64,000 nt of DNA from Elymus sibiricus (Eukaryota; Streptophyta; Magnoliopsida; Poales; Poaceae), in contig CM077676.1 of NCBI GenBank assembly GCA_039707655.1, positions 374,732,114 through 374,796,113 on the forward strand, given 5' to 3'. Both the position numbers and the translations under genes were made by a program. Numbering within the stretch: position 1 is the first letter of the stretch; each line of letters opens with the position of its first letter. The notes under the pieces were generated by a model. The model had not been told where the DNA came from. It saw only the letters and a program-made list of their open reading frames with translations, and did not search any database. This document shows, piece by piece, positions 53,906 to 64,000 of the stretch.

Positions 53906-55068
53906 ATGTCGACATCTAAGATCAGAGAAGAGAGGAAGAATGAACAGTTGAACTTCCTTGAGCTGGATTTTGATTTCTATGTAAGTGATTTCCGGTTACA
54001 TACGCAGTGTTGAACATGGCTTTTGTTTTGCGAACAATTGATTTGAGCTCTAAACGTAGATGTTTCTTTGTAGGAGAACCCTGATACCATTGAAGCCCGT
54101 GATTTTACTGGTAAAGAGGTGGACCTTCCTCTGTACTACATGCTCCACGATACCAAGCCTCTAAGGTGTGTGGCCTTTGAAGGAAGTGACATGGGGAGGA
54201 GGTTCTACGGCTGTGCTGTGAAAGTTAGTCACTTTTGAAATTTGTACTAATTTTTAAATGATAGGAGATGTAGTTTACGAAAAAGACTGATCACTTCTTG
54301 TATTTTACAGAAATCATTGTGTACTCTTTTTAGTTTCCATAAAATCTAAAGGTCACTGCTTATTATACCTAGCTTGCTTCATTTAGATAGTTCTAGATAC
54401 TATTGTTTAATGATCACTAGTTTCTTAAAATAACTCTCTAAATAAGTTGGCTGAAGAGGTAGCTCCATATTAATTTAAGCTGGTTTAGAAGAAAGTTAGT
54501 AACTCCGTGGACATAGGAAGCACAGCAGGGGGTGGAGGTACAGAATTAGTGGTGCGAGTGCCTAACCATTGACGGGCCTTTTTTTCCGCAGAGAGGTGTG
54601 AACTGTGGAGTCGTGGAATGGGTTGACCACCCTTGGCCTATCATTATGCAGAGGTGCCTACTCAAGCTCTGAAAGATGTTGCATGAGAGCAATGATGATA
54701 GGCAAGCACATAATGAAGAGATAAGCAAGCTTAAAAAGGATAATGAACAAGTGAACCTTAAGCTCAAGAACCTTGTTGCAGATGTGGAAAGAACTAGTGT
54801 AACTACCATGGAGATTGACAGGCAGAAGAAGCAAATGGGTATCGATGATAAAGACCTCAAGCGCATTCAGGCGTCTCTCACATGTGCCATTCGGAATCTC
54901 AAGGAGGAGAGGGATGAGATTCAGCTGGAGAGGGATTTTCTGAAAGTGGAGGTGCACATGCTGAAGGAGAACAAGAAGAAGGTGCAAAGCGTCATCTATG
55001 ATCTCTTGGTGCAAGGGTTTGCGAACAATGATGAGCTCCTCATGATCAAGGAAATTCTTGATGACTGA
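53906..55068 (+). pseudogene. GRF-type zinc-finger/coiled-coil gene with in-frame TGA
   Basis: Exons 53906-53980, 54074-54223 and 54592-55068, all GT-AG. Exon 1: MSTSKIREERKNEQLNFLEL. Exon 2 ends with a GRF zinc-finger pattern (LRCVAFEGSDMGRRFYGCAV) that continues in exon 3 (NCGVVEWVDHPWP). GRF fingers bind single-stranded nucleic acid in several nucleases, and in grasses they form a large family with C-terminal coiled coils. TGA at 54670-54672 follows CLLKL; related grass proteins, from memory, have Trp there, so TGG to TGA is likely. After it the frame is open for about 130 codons of coiled coil (EISKLKKDNEQVNLKLKNL) to 55068. Either a truncated 101-residue finger protein or a pseudogene. 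Confidence 0.75.
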
Positions 55069-55340
55069 TCATTAAGAATTATTTTCTGTTGCAACATTGA
55101 GAGGAATACTCGTCTAGTATAACTTTGCGGTTGGACATTGATACACGTGCCGATCTTATTTTCGCAATCTTTCGAACGCCATGTGGTGGTCTACATGTAT
55201 TCTGTTAGATATGAATGCTCTATTGCATTGTAATGAACCTCCAAAAGGCCGTCTAGTGAACTGCATGCAAGCTACTGGATATGTATGCTCTATTAGATAT
55301 GTATGCTCACATGAATATGTACCTGATCTTCTAAATGTTT
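55069..55340 (+). other. 3' flank of the GRF gene
   Basis: AT-rich; TGCTCTATTGCATTGTAATG and GATATGTATGCTC appear twice or more at 55205-55315. Probably 3' UTR; no gene. Confidence 0.4.
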
Positions 55341-56110
55341 TTCTTTTCAAATGACACGTGTTGCTGGCAAGGCGCACCCGTGAATCTTTCGGCTGGCATG
55401 GTTCCACATGACATGTATTACTAGCGTCTAGCCGGGGCCCGGTTCTACGCGATGCAGGAGCATGGCACTACCATTGACAAAAATTGAATCTACAGAGAGG
55501 CACGGCCGTGACCTTGAGGCGGCATGGCTACTCCTAATGTTTGCAATCACGTATAACTCGTTCGAGATGTGTGTGTGCAACCGCGTGAATCTACCAGGCG
55601 CACGGTTCAGTATGCATCGTGCCTCTATATATTCCAAAAAAATTCATAGAAACGTTCATTGTGAGATCACTGGAAGCACGTTTTTACATTAAAAAGATTC
55701 ATGGTCCTGCCACTGTCTTCCAAATGTTCCTGCTGAAACGCTCATCGACAGACACATGGTTCTTGAGGTACCAGAGGCACGGTCCTGCCTGTGTATTACA
55801 AATGTTTCCGGTGACACGTTAATTGTCAGAGGCACGGCCAAATGGTCACGAGGAGGCACGGTTATACGGGCAGACGAAGCACGATCATGCTTCGGTATTG
55901 CAAATGTTTCCAATGACACATTCATTGTCATGGGCACGGTCCTACACTAAGAAGAGTCACGGTCGGGGCTAAGTATTCCAAAAGTTTCCGTTGAAACATT
56001 CACTGTGAGAGGCACAAACATGGGGTAACACGATGCACGGTTTTACATTAAGCAGAGCCACGGGTTTACAAGCAGCGGATCCACGAGTTTACAACCAAGT
56101 CTACAACTCT
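55340..56110. repeat. GAGGCACG repeat field 10
   Basis: Degenerate modules with TTCCAAATGTTCCTGCTGAA / TTACAAATGTTTCCGGTGAC variants and AGGCACGGCC halves. No gene. Confidence 0.65.
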
Positions 56111-56456
56111 TCTTCTTCTAAATGGTTTTTATACGGCAATGACTGTCTGGTTGAGGAAAATACAGTTCTCCAGGTCATATGAAATGCGTAGGTCTAGGCA
56201 TTTTGGTTGATAATATTTTTTTCCTGTGCAGCTGCGCACAGCTCCACATCACAGAACCAATCTAGTAATATAAACCATAGCAATTAGAAGACGAGCACGA
56301 TTAGAAGACTTTCTATCCAATGATTGTTATGACAAGCTTACAGACGGTGTAAGAAAGTACAAGGGTTGTTTGATCATGTTTAGATAAAACATAGAATCAA
56401 AAGGGCGCAACAACATCTAACTCTGTAAGCTTGAACAACTAACTCTAGCCTTGTTT
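56110..56456 (-). other. 3' UTR region of F-box copy 3
   Basis: Contains, inverted, the TTAGATAAAAC and ACAGACGGTGTAAGAAAGTAC stretch shared with the 3' flank of copy 4. No gene. Confidence 0.4.
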
Positions 56457-58339
56457 TCAACAGTCACAGCTGAATGGATCCTTCAAATCCAGGTATTCAA
56501 CAAGCCTGTGTTTCAAATCCAAGCGCGCATGCTCGCAAGATGCTGATAATTTAAGATGGGCACGATTAGAAGCCTTATTGTCCCACTGGAACAACTTCTG
56601 TTGCTGTTCGTAAAATTCTTGTGTGAAGTTTTGGGGGAAGAGAAACTTAATCCTGATGGCCTCTAGCTCCGCTGCATTCAGAATAAAGAACCTCACAAAT
56701 TCAGTGTTTTTCCCGTTGCGTTCATAATCTTCCAGCATTATTGTCTTCAAATGAATGTTGTGTTCTTTGAGAAACACCCGGTGCTTCCGACGCCAATTAT
56801 TTCTTACACCATCAGCAACAAATCCTCCCTGAAAACACATAAAGGTTGAAAATGCTTAAGGTCTATAGAAAGAGCAATTGAACGATAATTTCTATTACCT
56901 CCGTTCCAAAAAGTTTGTCGCAGATTTGTCAAGATACGGATGTATCTAACAATAGAACATGTATTGAAACAAGTGTATCTAATTTACAGACAAATATAAA
57001 ACAAGCTTTTCATCAATGTCTGTGAAAATCATCATCACCTCGACGAACAAGTTCTGCAGGTTTGGAAGGCATTGCAACAAGTGAACGACCATGTCCACTT
57101 CATAAGACATGCTGATAAGAAAGGTCTTGACAGATTGCCCCATTGTAGTTAGGTTGACCGTCTCCAAATCCTTCATAATATTAATATAATAAAGGTTTAA
57201 TGACATGAAACTCGTTTCCTTGAACAAATGCAGCCGAAAGTATTGTGAAAAGTCAGTACCATAAGACCTGTGGAGCCATGCGAGACATTGAATTTGCCCA
57301 AGGTCTCCAGTCTAGGTGCACAGACAACGTTTACCTGCATGTTGTTGCTCTGAATATTGTGAATCAACCGTTGAAGTGAGGGGGCATCCTCGATGATGAG
57401 TTCTCCTTTCTCACCACGGATGCCGATGCTTACAAGGTTAGGCGAGTTTATTCTGATGCAATGCCTTTCTCTATTGCAAACAAGCAGCAGACACTCGAGT
57501 GCACGGAAACTAGAGTGGATTATGCTTTGCAGCGAGAAGTCTGATATATTAACCTCAACAAGCGAAAGCCTCTTGAGCAGTGGTAGTTCAAGCATTCATA
57601 CATAATTCTCTGGTATCTGGCAACAGGCGAAGGTGGCGGTGTGAAGAGAGGAGGAAAACCGAAAGACGGACGTGGGTAGTGAGGGCGTAGATGAAGCACA
57701 TGTGTGTGGTTGTTTCACCGTTTGTTTCACTAATCGTGGGAACAGGTAGTAGAACTCAAGCACCCGGAGATTGTCGAGTTTTGGGGATTTGAGCCAGGCG
57801 TCGACGGTAGAGGGTCTGCACTGTAGGTAGCACGCCGGGATGGATAGGCCGTGAACCAAGCCCTCATGGCCTGACATGATGGATTCTGGAAGGTTCGAAT
57901 CATCATCAGCGACAGATTGTCCACTAAAAAAAGTTTCGATGTATCTTATGCGAACGAGCTCCTCGGTGCAGGGGGAGACCCTAGAGATAATGTCGATATG
58001 AACTATTTCTAGAGCGTTAAAAAGACGAGCGACAGGGATCTCGCGGCAGTCCAGATTCAGAGGAGCGGTGTGCCAAAGAGGGCGCCACCGAGTTGCGAGG
58101 ATTTGTGTGCGGATGCCCTCCTTTGTGGGGATACGGGAGACGATCTCACCGAGGATGGCGTTGGGGAGGTCGCTGATGCGGTCAGGACCAGATCCCTCTT
58201 TGTCCTCCTTGGATCCAGTGGGTGGACCACCCTCGCCGCTTCTCGCCCCCTCGACCACCACCGCACTCCCAGAGGATGGCGTCGCCGGCGGCGCGAGCCT
58301 CGCCCTCTTGGTGCTAGGGGCACCGGACTCCATCTCCAT
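56457..58339 (-). pseudogene. F-box/LRR/FBD gene copy 3, one in-frame TGA
   Basis: Start ATG at 58339 ([20 protein letters not shown]). The F-box [20 protein letters not shown] is followed by LRR segments ([17 protein letters not shown]). The frame is cut after QIPENYV by a TGA (57594-57596) where copies 1 and 5 have other residues, then continues unchanged through [20 protein letters not shown]. Exon 3 lies near 57040-57180 and the FBD exon is 56457-56829 (VFLKEHNIHLKTIMLEDYER ... DPFSCDC, stop), which is intact. The intron between the last two exons holds a partial MITE. A single nonsense codon is the only lesion seen, so read-through or recent death is plausible. Confidence 0.82.
56892..57005. 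mobile_element. Decayed Stowaway-type MITE in the intron of F-box copy 3
   Basis: TACCTCCGTTCCAAAAAGTT begins a stretch with GTCAAGATACGGATGTATCT; the opposite terminus has diverged. Related to the elements at 20127 and 63512, in the same intron position. Confidence 0.6.
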
Positions 58340-58539
58340 TGCCGGGGTCACGCCGCCTACGATCAGCGCTCTCTGCGGTGTGGAACTGGAAAGACGGTTA
58401 GCTCTTCACTGTGTGCAGATCCAAGTGGGTTAAAGTATAACTGAGGAGGGGAGGGGAGGGGATGGGAGGGGTCGAGGGGCAGTTGCAGGACAACTATATT
58501 ATTATTATTTTCTTTCCTGACATGGAAGAAAACGAAGGC

Positions 58540-59170
58540 ATGGACTCTCAGATACGGGAGGCATTGTTCTACATGCAACAGAGCGACAACAGCACGGTTC
58601 GACATGGATCGTGTCTCTCTGAATTCCAAATTTTTCTCCTGACACGATCACTGTGAGAGCCACGGCTGTGAGGTCAAGAGAAGCACTCCTTTAGATTAAG
58701 CAGTTGCACGGGTGTAGACGAAGTAGAGCCACGGTCCTGCCTCTGTGTTCCAAATGGTTTTCCGCGAACATGTTTGCTTGGAGAGCCATGGCAGTGAAGC
58801 TAGCCATGGCACACTTTTAAATAAAACACATGCACGGAGATTCCATGACAAGCACATCTCAATTTGCTGTAAGAGCACGAACATGAATCTATAGGACATA
58901 CGGCTCTAGATGCATCGTGCCTCTCTGCGTTTAATTTTTTTTCCACGGACAAGGCCGTGAGGTCAGAAGAAGCATGATTTTACATTAAGTAGAGTCACGG
59001 CCGTGCGTGAGTGTCCCAGATATTTCAGCCGAAACATTCACCCACAGGGTCATGGCCCTGAGGTCGTTGTGAGAGGCATGGCCGTCAGGTCTCCCATGCT
59101 TCTGTGTTCCAGATGTCTTTCGTCACTCGTTCACTTCACACAGAGAGCCACACATTCACTCGATCGTATC
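58540..59170. repeat. GAGGCACG repeat field 11
   Basis: Degenerate modules in the 3' flank of F-box copy 4 and promoter side of copy 3 (AGAGCCACGGTCCTGCCTC, AGTCACGGCCGTGCGTGAG). No gene. Confidence 0.65.
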
Positions 59171-59351
59171 CACAAGGGTTGGGTCTCTACAAAAAAAGGC
59201 AAAAACTAGATTGATTTTTGCAGTTGTCAGCTGCTTCATGGATGCACAGCACAAAAACAATGTTCTAACAAGCTTACAGACGGTGCATAAAGTACAGGTA
59301 TTCTTTGATCATGTTTAGACAAAACCCAAGCTGTCAGCCTGAGAACCATTT

Positions 59352-61171
59352 TCAGCAGTCACAGGTCAATGGATCCGGAAAATCAATGATTGGCCACTGC
59401 TTTATCCAGATGTGCACTTTTAAATCCAAGTTCATGTGCCTGCAATATGGTGACAATTTAAGGCGAGCACGTCTAGAAGCCTTGTTGCCCCATTGAAGCA
59501 CCTCTTGTTGATGTTCGTAAAATTCTTAAGTGAAGTCTGGGGGGGAGCGAAACTTAAGCCTCATGGTCTCTAGCTCCTTTGCATTCAGAATAAATAACCT
59601 TGCAAATTCAATATTTTTCCGGCAGTGTACATATTTTTCCAGTGTTACTGTCTTCAAACGAATGTCATGCTGTTTGAGAAACACCCGGTGCTTGTGACGC
59701 CACTTATTTGTTACACCTTCTTCACGACAGACTCCTCCCTAAACATACATAAAGACTGCGAATACTCAAGGTCTACAAACAGAGAAAGAGACTTCCGATA
59801 GAGTACGTTATGCATGCTATGTGCTTTCAATGTGTGTGAAAATCATCACCTCGATAAACAAGTTCTGTAGGCTTGGAAAGCATTGCATCAAGGCAACGAC
59901 CTTGTCCAGATTTAATGACATATGGATAAGCAGGGTCTTGACACATTGAACCACTGTTGATAGGCTGACTACGGACAAAGCCTGCATTGAGCATGGCTCA
60001 TAAAATTAGCAGGATAAAGGTTGCATGACATCAAACTTGTGTACTGGAACAAATAGTATTGGGGGAAAGTCGGTACCTGAATAACTGTAGAACCAAACGA
60101 AATCTTCGATCCAGGAGATCCTTCATAAAAATTGCCCAGAGCCTCAAGTTTAGGTGCAGAGAAGACAGTTATCTACAGGTGCCGGCTCTGAATATCATGA
60201 ATCAACCGTTTAAGTGAGGGGGCATCCTCAATAACGAGTTCACCATTCTCACAAAGGATGCAAATGCTTTCAAGTTTACGTGAGTTTATTCTGATGCAAT
60301 GCTCCAGGTTATTGCAAACAAGAAGCAGCCACTCAAGAGCAGGGCAACTAGATTGGATTATGTTTTGCAGCGAGACGTCTGATATATCAACCTCCACAAA
60401 CGAAAGCCTCTTGAGCAGTGGTAGTTCAAGCATTCGTGCTAAATTGTCTGGTATTTGGCAAAGAGCGAAGGAGGCGGTGTGCAGAGAGGAGGAAAACCGC
60501 ATCATGGAAGTCAGTGGTGAGGGCACGGACGAAGCGAATTCGTGCGGTAGTGTGATGGTTTTACTCACAAATTGTGGGAACATGTAGTAGAACTCAAGCA
60601 CCTGGAGATTGTCCAGTTTGGAGGATCGGAGCCAGACATCGACGGTAGAGGGTCTGCACTGGAGGTAGCACGCCGGAATGCAGAGGAGATGAACTGTGCC
60701 CTCATGGCCGGATAGGATGGCTTCCGGAAGGCTCAATTCATCAACGACAGATTCTCGATGGCATCGAGTTCCAAAGTGTCTTATGCGGATGAGTTCCTTG
60801 GTGGGGAGCATGGAGACTATGTCAATATGAACTTTTTCTAGAGGGTTAAAAAGACGACCGACAGGGATCTCACTGCAGTCAAGGTTCAGAGGAACGGTGC
60901 GCCATAGACGACGCCACCGAGTTGCGAGGATTTGTGTGCGGATGCCCTCCTTGGTGGGGAGACGGGAGACGATCTCACCGAGGATGGCGTCCGGGAGGTC
61001 GCTGATTCGGTCCGGACCAGATTCCTCTTCGTCCTCCTCGGATCCAGTGAGCGGACCCCCGCCGGTTCCTGCCGCTACAGCCAAACTCCCAGAGTACGGA
61101 GTCGCCGGTGGCGGGAGCCTCGCCCTCTTGGTGCTGGGGGCACCGGGCTTGATCTCCATCTCCATCTCCAT
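59352..61171 (-). pseudogene. F-box/LRR/FBD gene copy 4, two in-frame stops
   Basis: Start at 61171 ([20 protein letters not shown]). The F-box [20 protein letters not shown] is intact, and LRR segments [17 protein letters not shown] and [20 protein letters not shown] follow. TAG at 60173-60175 falls where copy 5 reads Lys ([12 protein letters not shown]). A later exon lies near 59850-59980. The FBD exon has TAA near 59525 in FTxEFYEHQ, where copy 3 has Gln, and ends DLDPLTCDC-like with a stop at 59352-59354. The first exon of about 340 codons could still give an F-box/LRR protein lacking FBD. The gene is head to head with copy 5. Confidence 0.8.
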
Positions 61172-61379
61172 TGCCGGGATCGTGCCACCTCCGAGCAACG
61201 CTCTGTGCGGTGTGGATATGGAAAGACGGTTAGGCCTTCACTGCGCGCAGATCCAAAAAGGTTAAAGGATAACTGAGGAGGGGAGAGTCCGGCGGCAGTT
61301 GAAGGAAAAGTTTAATATTTTTTTTTCTTTCCAAGGACGGCAGGATTCCTACATTCATTTTAATCTAAGATAAAGAGGA

Positions 61380-61790
61380 ACAGAGGCATCGCCTTGTAGA
61401 TACGTGCAGGAACACGGTTCTACATGCACCGTGCTTCTCTGTATTCCAAAATTTTCTGGTGACACGTTCACTATGAGAGGCACGGGTGTGATGTCAGGAG
61501 AAGCACGGTTTTAGATTAAGCAGATCCACAGGTGTGGATGCAGAAAAACCACGGTCCTGCCTCTGTGTTAGAAATGTTTTTCCACAAACATGTTTACTTA
61601 GTGAGATGACGACACTGTAGCTACTCGGGGCATGGTTTTAAATACAGAAGATGCAAGGTCGTTCCACGATGTTCCAAACAGTTCCGCTTACACGTTCGCT
61701 GCGAGAGGCACGACCGTGAGGTCATGAGAAGCATGGTTTTAAATTAAGCAGAGTCACAGTCCTGCCTTCGTTTTCTTCCACGTCAGGAAA
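61380..61790. repeat. GAGGCACG repeat field 12, between head-to-head F-box copies 4 and 5
   Basis: Degenerate modules fill the centre of the roughly 800-bp space between the two divergent starts. The flanks next to each gene (CTGCGCGCAGATCCAAAAAG and its inverse near 61890) are shared, so the two genes have copies of the same promoter facing apart. Confidence 0.65.
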
Positions 61791-63058
61791 GAAAAAAAGT
61801 TAATATAACTATCCTTCAACTGCACCTAGACCCCTCCCGTACCCTCCCCTCCCTTCTCCTCCTCAGTTACACTTTTTTAACCCACTTGGATCTGCGCGCA
61901 GTGAAGAGCTAACCGTCTTTCCAGATCCACACCGCACAGAGCGCTGCTCGGGGTCGGCGCGATCCGGCAACGGAGATGGAGATGGAGATGGAGTCCGGTG
62001 CCCCTAGCATCAAGAGGGCAAGGCTCGCGCCGCCAGCGACGCCGTCCTCTGGGGGTGTGGTGGTGGTGGAGGGGGTGAGAAGCGGCGAGGGTGGTGCGCC
62101 CACTGCATCCGAGGAGGACGAAGAGGAATGTAGTCCGGACCGCATCAGCAACCTGCCAGACGCCATCCTAGGTGAGATCGTCTCCCGTCTCCCCACCAAG
62201 GAGGGCATCCGTACTAAAGTCCTTGCATCTCGTTGGCGCCATCTATGGCGCACCGCTCCTCTGAATCTGGACTGCCGCGAGATCCCTGCCCCTCGTCTTT
62301 TTAACGATCTAGAAACAGTCCATATCGAGATCACGAAGTGCCTCTTCACCCACAACGAGGAGCTCGTCCACAAAAGCTACTTCGGAACTTGGCGCTGTCA
62401 AAAATCTGTCACTGATGTTTTGAGCCTTCCTGAAGCAATCCTGTCCGGCCATGACGACCCAGTTCACCGCCTATGCATGCCGGCGTGCTATCTCCAGTGT
62501 AGGCCCTCTATCGTCAACGCCTGGCTCCGATCCCCATATCTCGACAATATCCAGGTGCTTGAGTTCTACTACCTGTTCCCACAATTCGTGAATCAAGAGG
62601 TGACAGTACTAGACGCATGCGCTTCATCTACGCCCTCAGCACCGACGTCCGTCTTTCGGTTTTCCACCTCTCTACACACCGCCTCCTTCGCTCTTTGCCA
62701 AATACCAGACAATTTTGCACGAATGCTTGAACTACCACTGCTCAAGAGGCTTTCGCTTGTATCTGTTGACATATCAGACGTCTCGTTGCAAAGCATAATC
62801 TACTCTAGTTGCCCTGCACAAGAGTCCCTGATGCTTGTTTGCAATAGAGAAGGCCATTGCATCAGAATAAACTCTCCTAACCTTGTAAGCATCGGCGTCC
62901 GCTGTGATAAAGGCCAACTCATTATTGAGAATGCCCCTTCACTTCAACGGTTGATCCACGAGATTTGGAGCAGGGACATGAAGATAACCGTCGTATCTGC
63001 ACCTAAACTGGAGACATTGGGTAATTTTGTGATTTCGTCTGGCCCCACTGGTCTTGAG

Positions 63059-63351
63059 GTACTGACTTTCCACAATACTTTCAGCTGCATTTGTTCGAGG
63101 AAACAAGATTCATGTCATCCAATCTTTATTCTATTAATTTTATGATGTATGTCCTATGGTCCATGCAGAGCGAGAACTTGCAGATAACCGGCGTCCCTGC
63201 ACCTAAACCGGATGCGTCTCGCCTCACATATCTTTGGGTACCGAGTTTTTACAATACTTTGAGCTGCATTTTGTTCGAGGAAACAAGTCTCATGTCATCC
63301 AACCTTTACTCTATTAATTTTAAGTTCTATGTTTTGTTAATTCTCATGTAG
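63059..63351 (+). repeat. Tandem duplication at the exon 1/intron 1 boundary of F-box copy 5
   Basis: The stretch from ATAACCGTCGTATCTGCACC through AGCTGCATTTGTTCGAGGAAA to CTATTAATTTTATG recurs about 180 bp later as ATAACCGGCGTCCCTGCACC ... AGCTGCATTTTGTTCGAGGA ... CTATTAATTTTAAG. The duplicate carries a second potential acceptor (CATGCAG) and could add a cryptic exon. Confidence 0.7.
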
Positions 63352-63511
63352 GATTTGGCGGCAGTTAGGCTAACAACAATGCGACAATCTGTCAAGACCT
63401 TGCTTATTTGCATGTCTTATAGAGTGGACGTGGTGGTTCACTTGTTGCAATTATTTCCAAACCTGCAGAACTTGTTTGTCGAGGTGATGATTTCCACAAA
63501 CATGCATAGTG

Positions 63512-63650
63512 TAGTACTCCTCCCTACGTCTCAAAAAGCTTGTCTTACATTTGTCTAGATGGATACACCCATATCTACACATGCTTTTTTGGTAGATACA
63601 TCCGTATCTAGAGAAATGTATGACAAACTTTTTGGGACGGAGGTGATTGA
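63512..63650. mobile_element. Stowaway-type MITE in the intron of F-box copy 5
   Basis: CTCCTCCCTACGTCTCAAAA at one end and TTTTTGGGACGGAGGTG at the other, with internal inverted GATACACCC / GATACATCCGTATC stretches. Same intron as the MITEs of copies 1 and 3. Confidence 0.75.
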
Positions 63651-63681
63651 ATTAATCGTTCACTTGCTCTTTCGTCGAACT

Positions 63682-63700
63682 CTCTCTCTCTCTCTCTATA
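63682..63700. repeat. (CT)n microsatellite
   Basis: About nine CT units in the intron before the FBD exon of F-box copy 5. Confidence 0.8.
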
Positions 63701-64000
63701 GACGTTAAGTATTTTCAACCTTCATGTATACTTTAGGGAGCATTCCTTCGTCATGGTGAAAAAAATAATTGGCGTCATAAGCACCGGCTGTTTCTCAAAC
63801 ATCACCACATTTGTCTGAAGTCAGTAACGCTGGAAGATTATGATCGCTGCCGGAAAAACATTGAATTTGCGAGGTTCTTTGTTCTGAATGCAAAGGAGCT
63901 GGAGACCATCAGTATTAAATTTATCTCCCCCCTCAGACTTCACGAAACTATTTTATGAACAGCAACAAAAGGATCTTAAGTGGGACAATAAGGCTTCTAA

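Larger units (their letters stand above)
61976..64000 (+). pseudogene. F-box/LRR/FBD gene copy 5, frameshift in FBD, runs off window
   Basis: Starts [20 protein letters not shown]; the ATG used by paralogues two codons earlier is ACG here, so the next in-frame ATG was chosen. The F-box ([20 protein letters not shown]) and LRRs ([37 protein letters not shown]) are open to 63058 (GTACTG donor). Exon 3 is 63352-63483 (44 codons) and exon 4 starts at 63737. In exon 4 a one-base change of frame near 63925-63935 (C-run before TCAGACTTC) leads to TGA at 63956-63958. In the other frame the expected DFTKLFYEQQQKDLKWDNKA continues to the window end. It is the best preserved copy over the F-box and LRR part, and the FBD is truncated. 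SCF adaptor role is inferred from family only. Confidence 0.8.

Noticed and set aside
1..64000. tRNA or rRNA genes, bacterial operon signals, riboswitches
   Set aside because: None seen; the sequence is plant nuclear with introns and retrotransposons, so bacterial-type signals are not expected.

Overview
The window is nuclear DNA of a grass, almost certainly a Triticeae member (wheat, Aegilops, barley or a close relative). The evidence is a BARE1/Angela/WIS-type copia LTR, a Tat-lineage gypsy element with LTR ends typical of wheat, Stowaway MITEs, and expanded F-box/FBD, B3 and GRF zinc-finger families with GT-AG introns. It is accessory-type sequence: small duplicated gene families, many of them broken, set in retrotransposons and in an unusual degenerate palindromic repeat built on GAGGCACG/CGTGCCTC.

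Layout. 1-11 kb (minus): a large multi-exon Ulp1-like (SUMO-protease fold, C48) gene, probably TE-derived, with three successive Ulp1-like units. The first two keep the His-Asp-Gln-Cys signature and the third has lost it. A 1.6 kb solo LTR sits in one exon. 12-14.4 kb: GAGGCACG repeat field. 14.8-15.5 kb: an intact single-exon DEDDy 3'-5' exonuclease gene. 16.4-17.8 kb: first copy (A) of an unrecognised two-exon coiled-coil gene family with a 65-bp minisatellite upstream of its TATA box. 18.7-20.7 kb: F-box/LRR/FBD pseudogene 1. A 9.66 kb gypsy element (20731-30385, TSD CTTAA) lies in its 3' region. 31-42 kb: coiled-coil copies B, C and D. C has an in-frame stop, and D is split by a 4.1 kb LTR element (TSD GATAT). 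43-51 kb: two two-domain B3-type genes (one broken, one open) flanking F-box/FBD copy 2. 52-55 kb: a BARE/Angela solo LTR (TSD CCTCT) whose TATA box points at a GRF zinc-finger/coiled-coil gene starting 61 bp downstream. 56-64 kb: F-box/FBD copies 3, 4 and 5, with 4 and 5 head to head; copy 5 runs off the window.

How it fits together. The F-box/FBD proteins would be SCF ubiquitin-ligase adaptors, but every copy here carries at least one stop or frameshift. The repeat fields separate nearly every gene, and copies of all duplicated families sit next to them. My inference is that the repeats and local duplication built the cluster, and that retrotransposons then broke several members. The best-supported expressed genes are the exonuclease (14776-15450), B3 copy 2 (49742-51296), coiled-coil copy A (16716-17505) and coiled-coil copy B (32852-33418). 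The clearest candidates for undescribed biology are the coiled-coil family with its minisatellite/palindromic-TATA promoter, the GAGGCACG fields, and the triple Ulp1-like gene.
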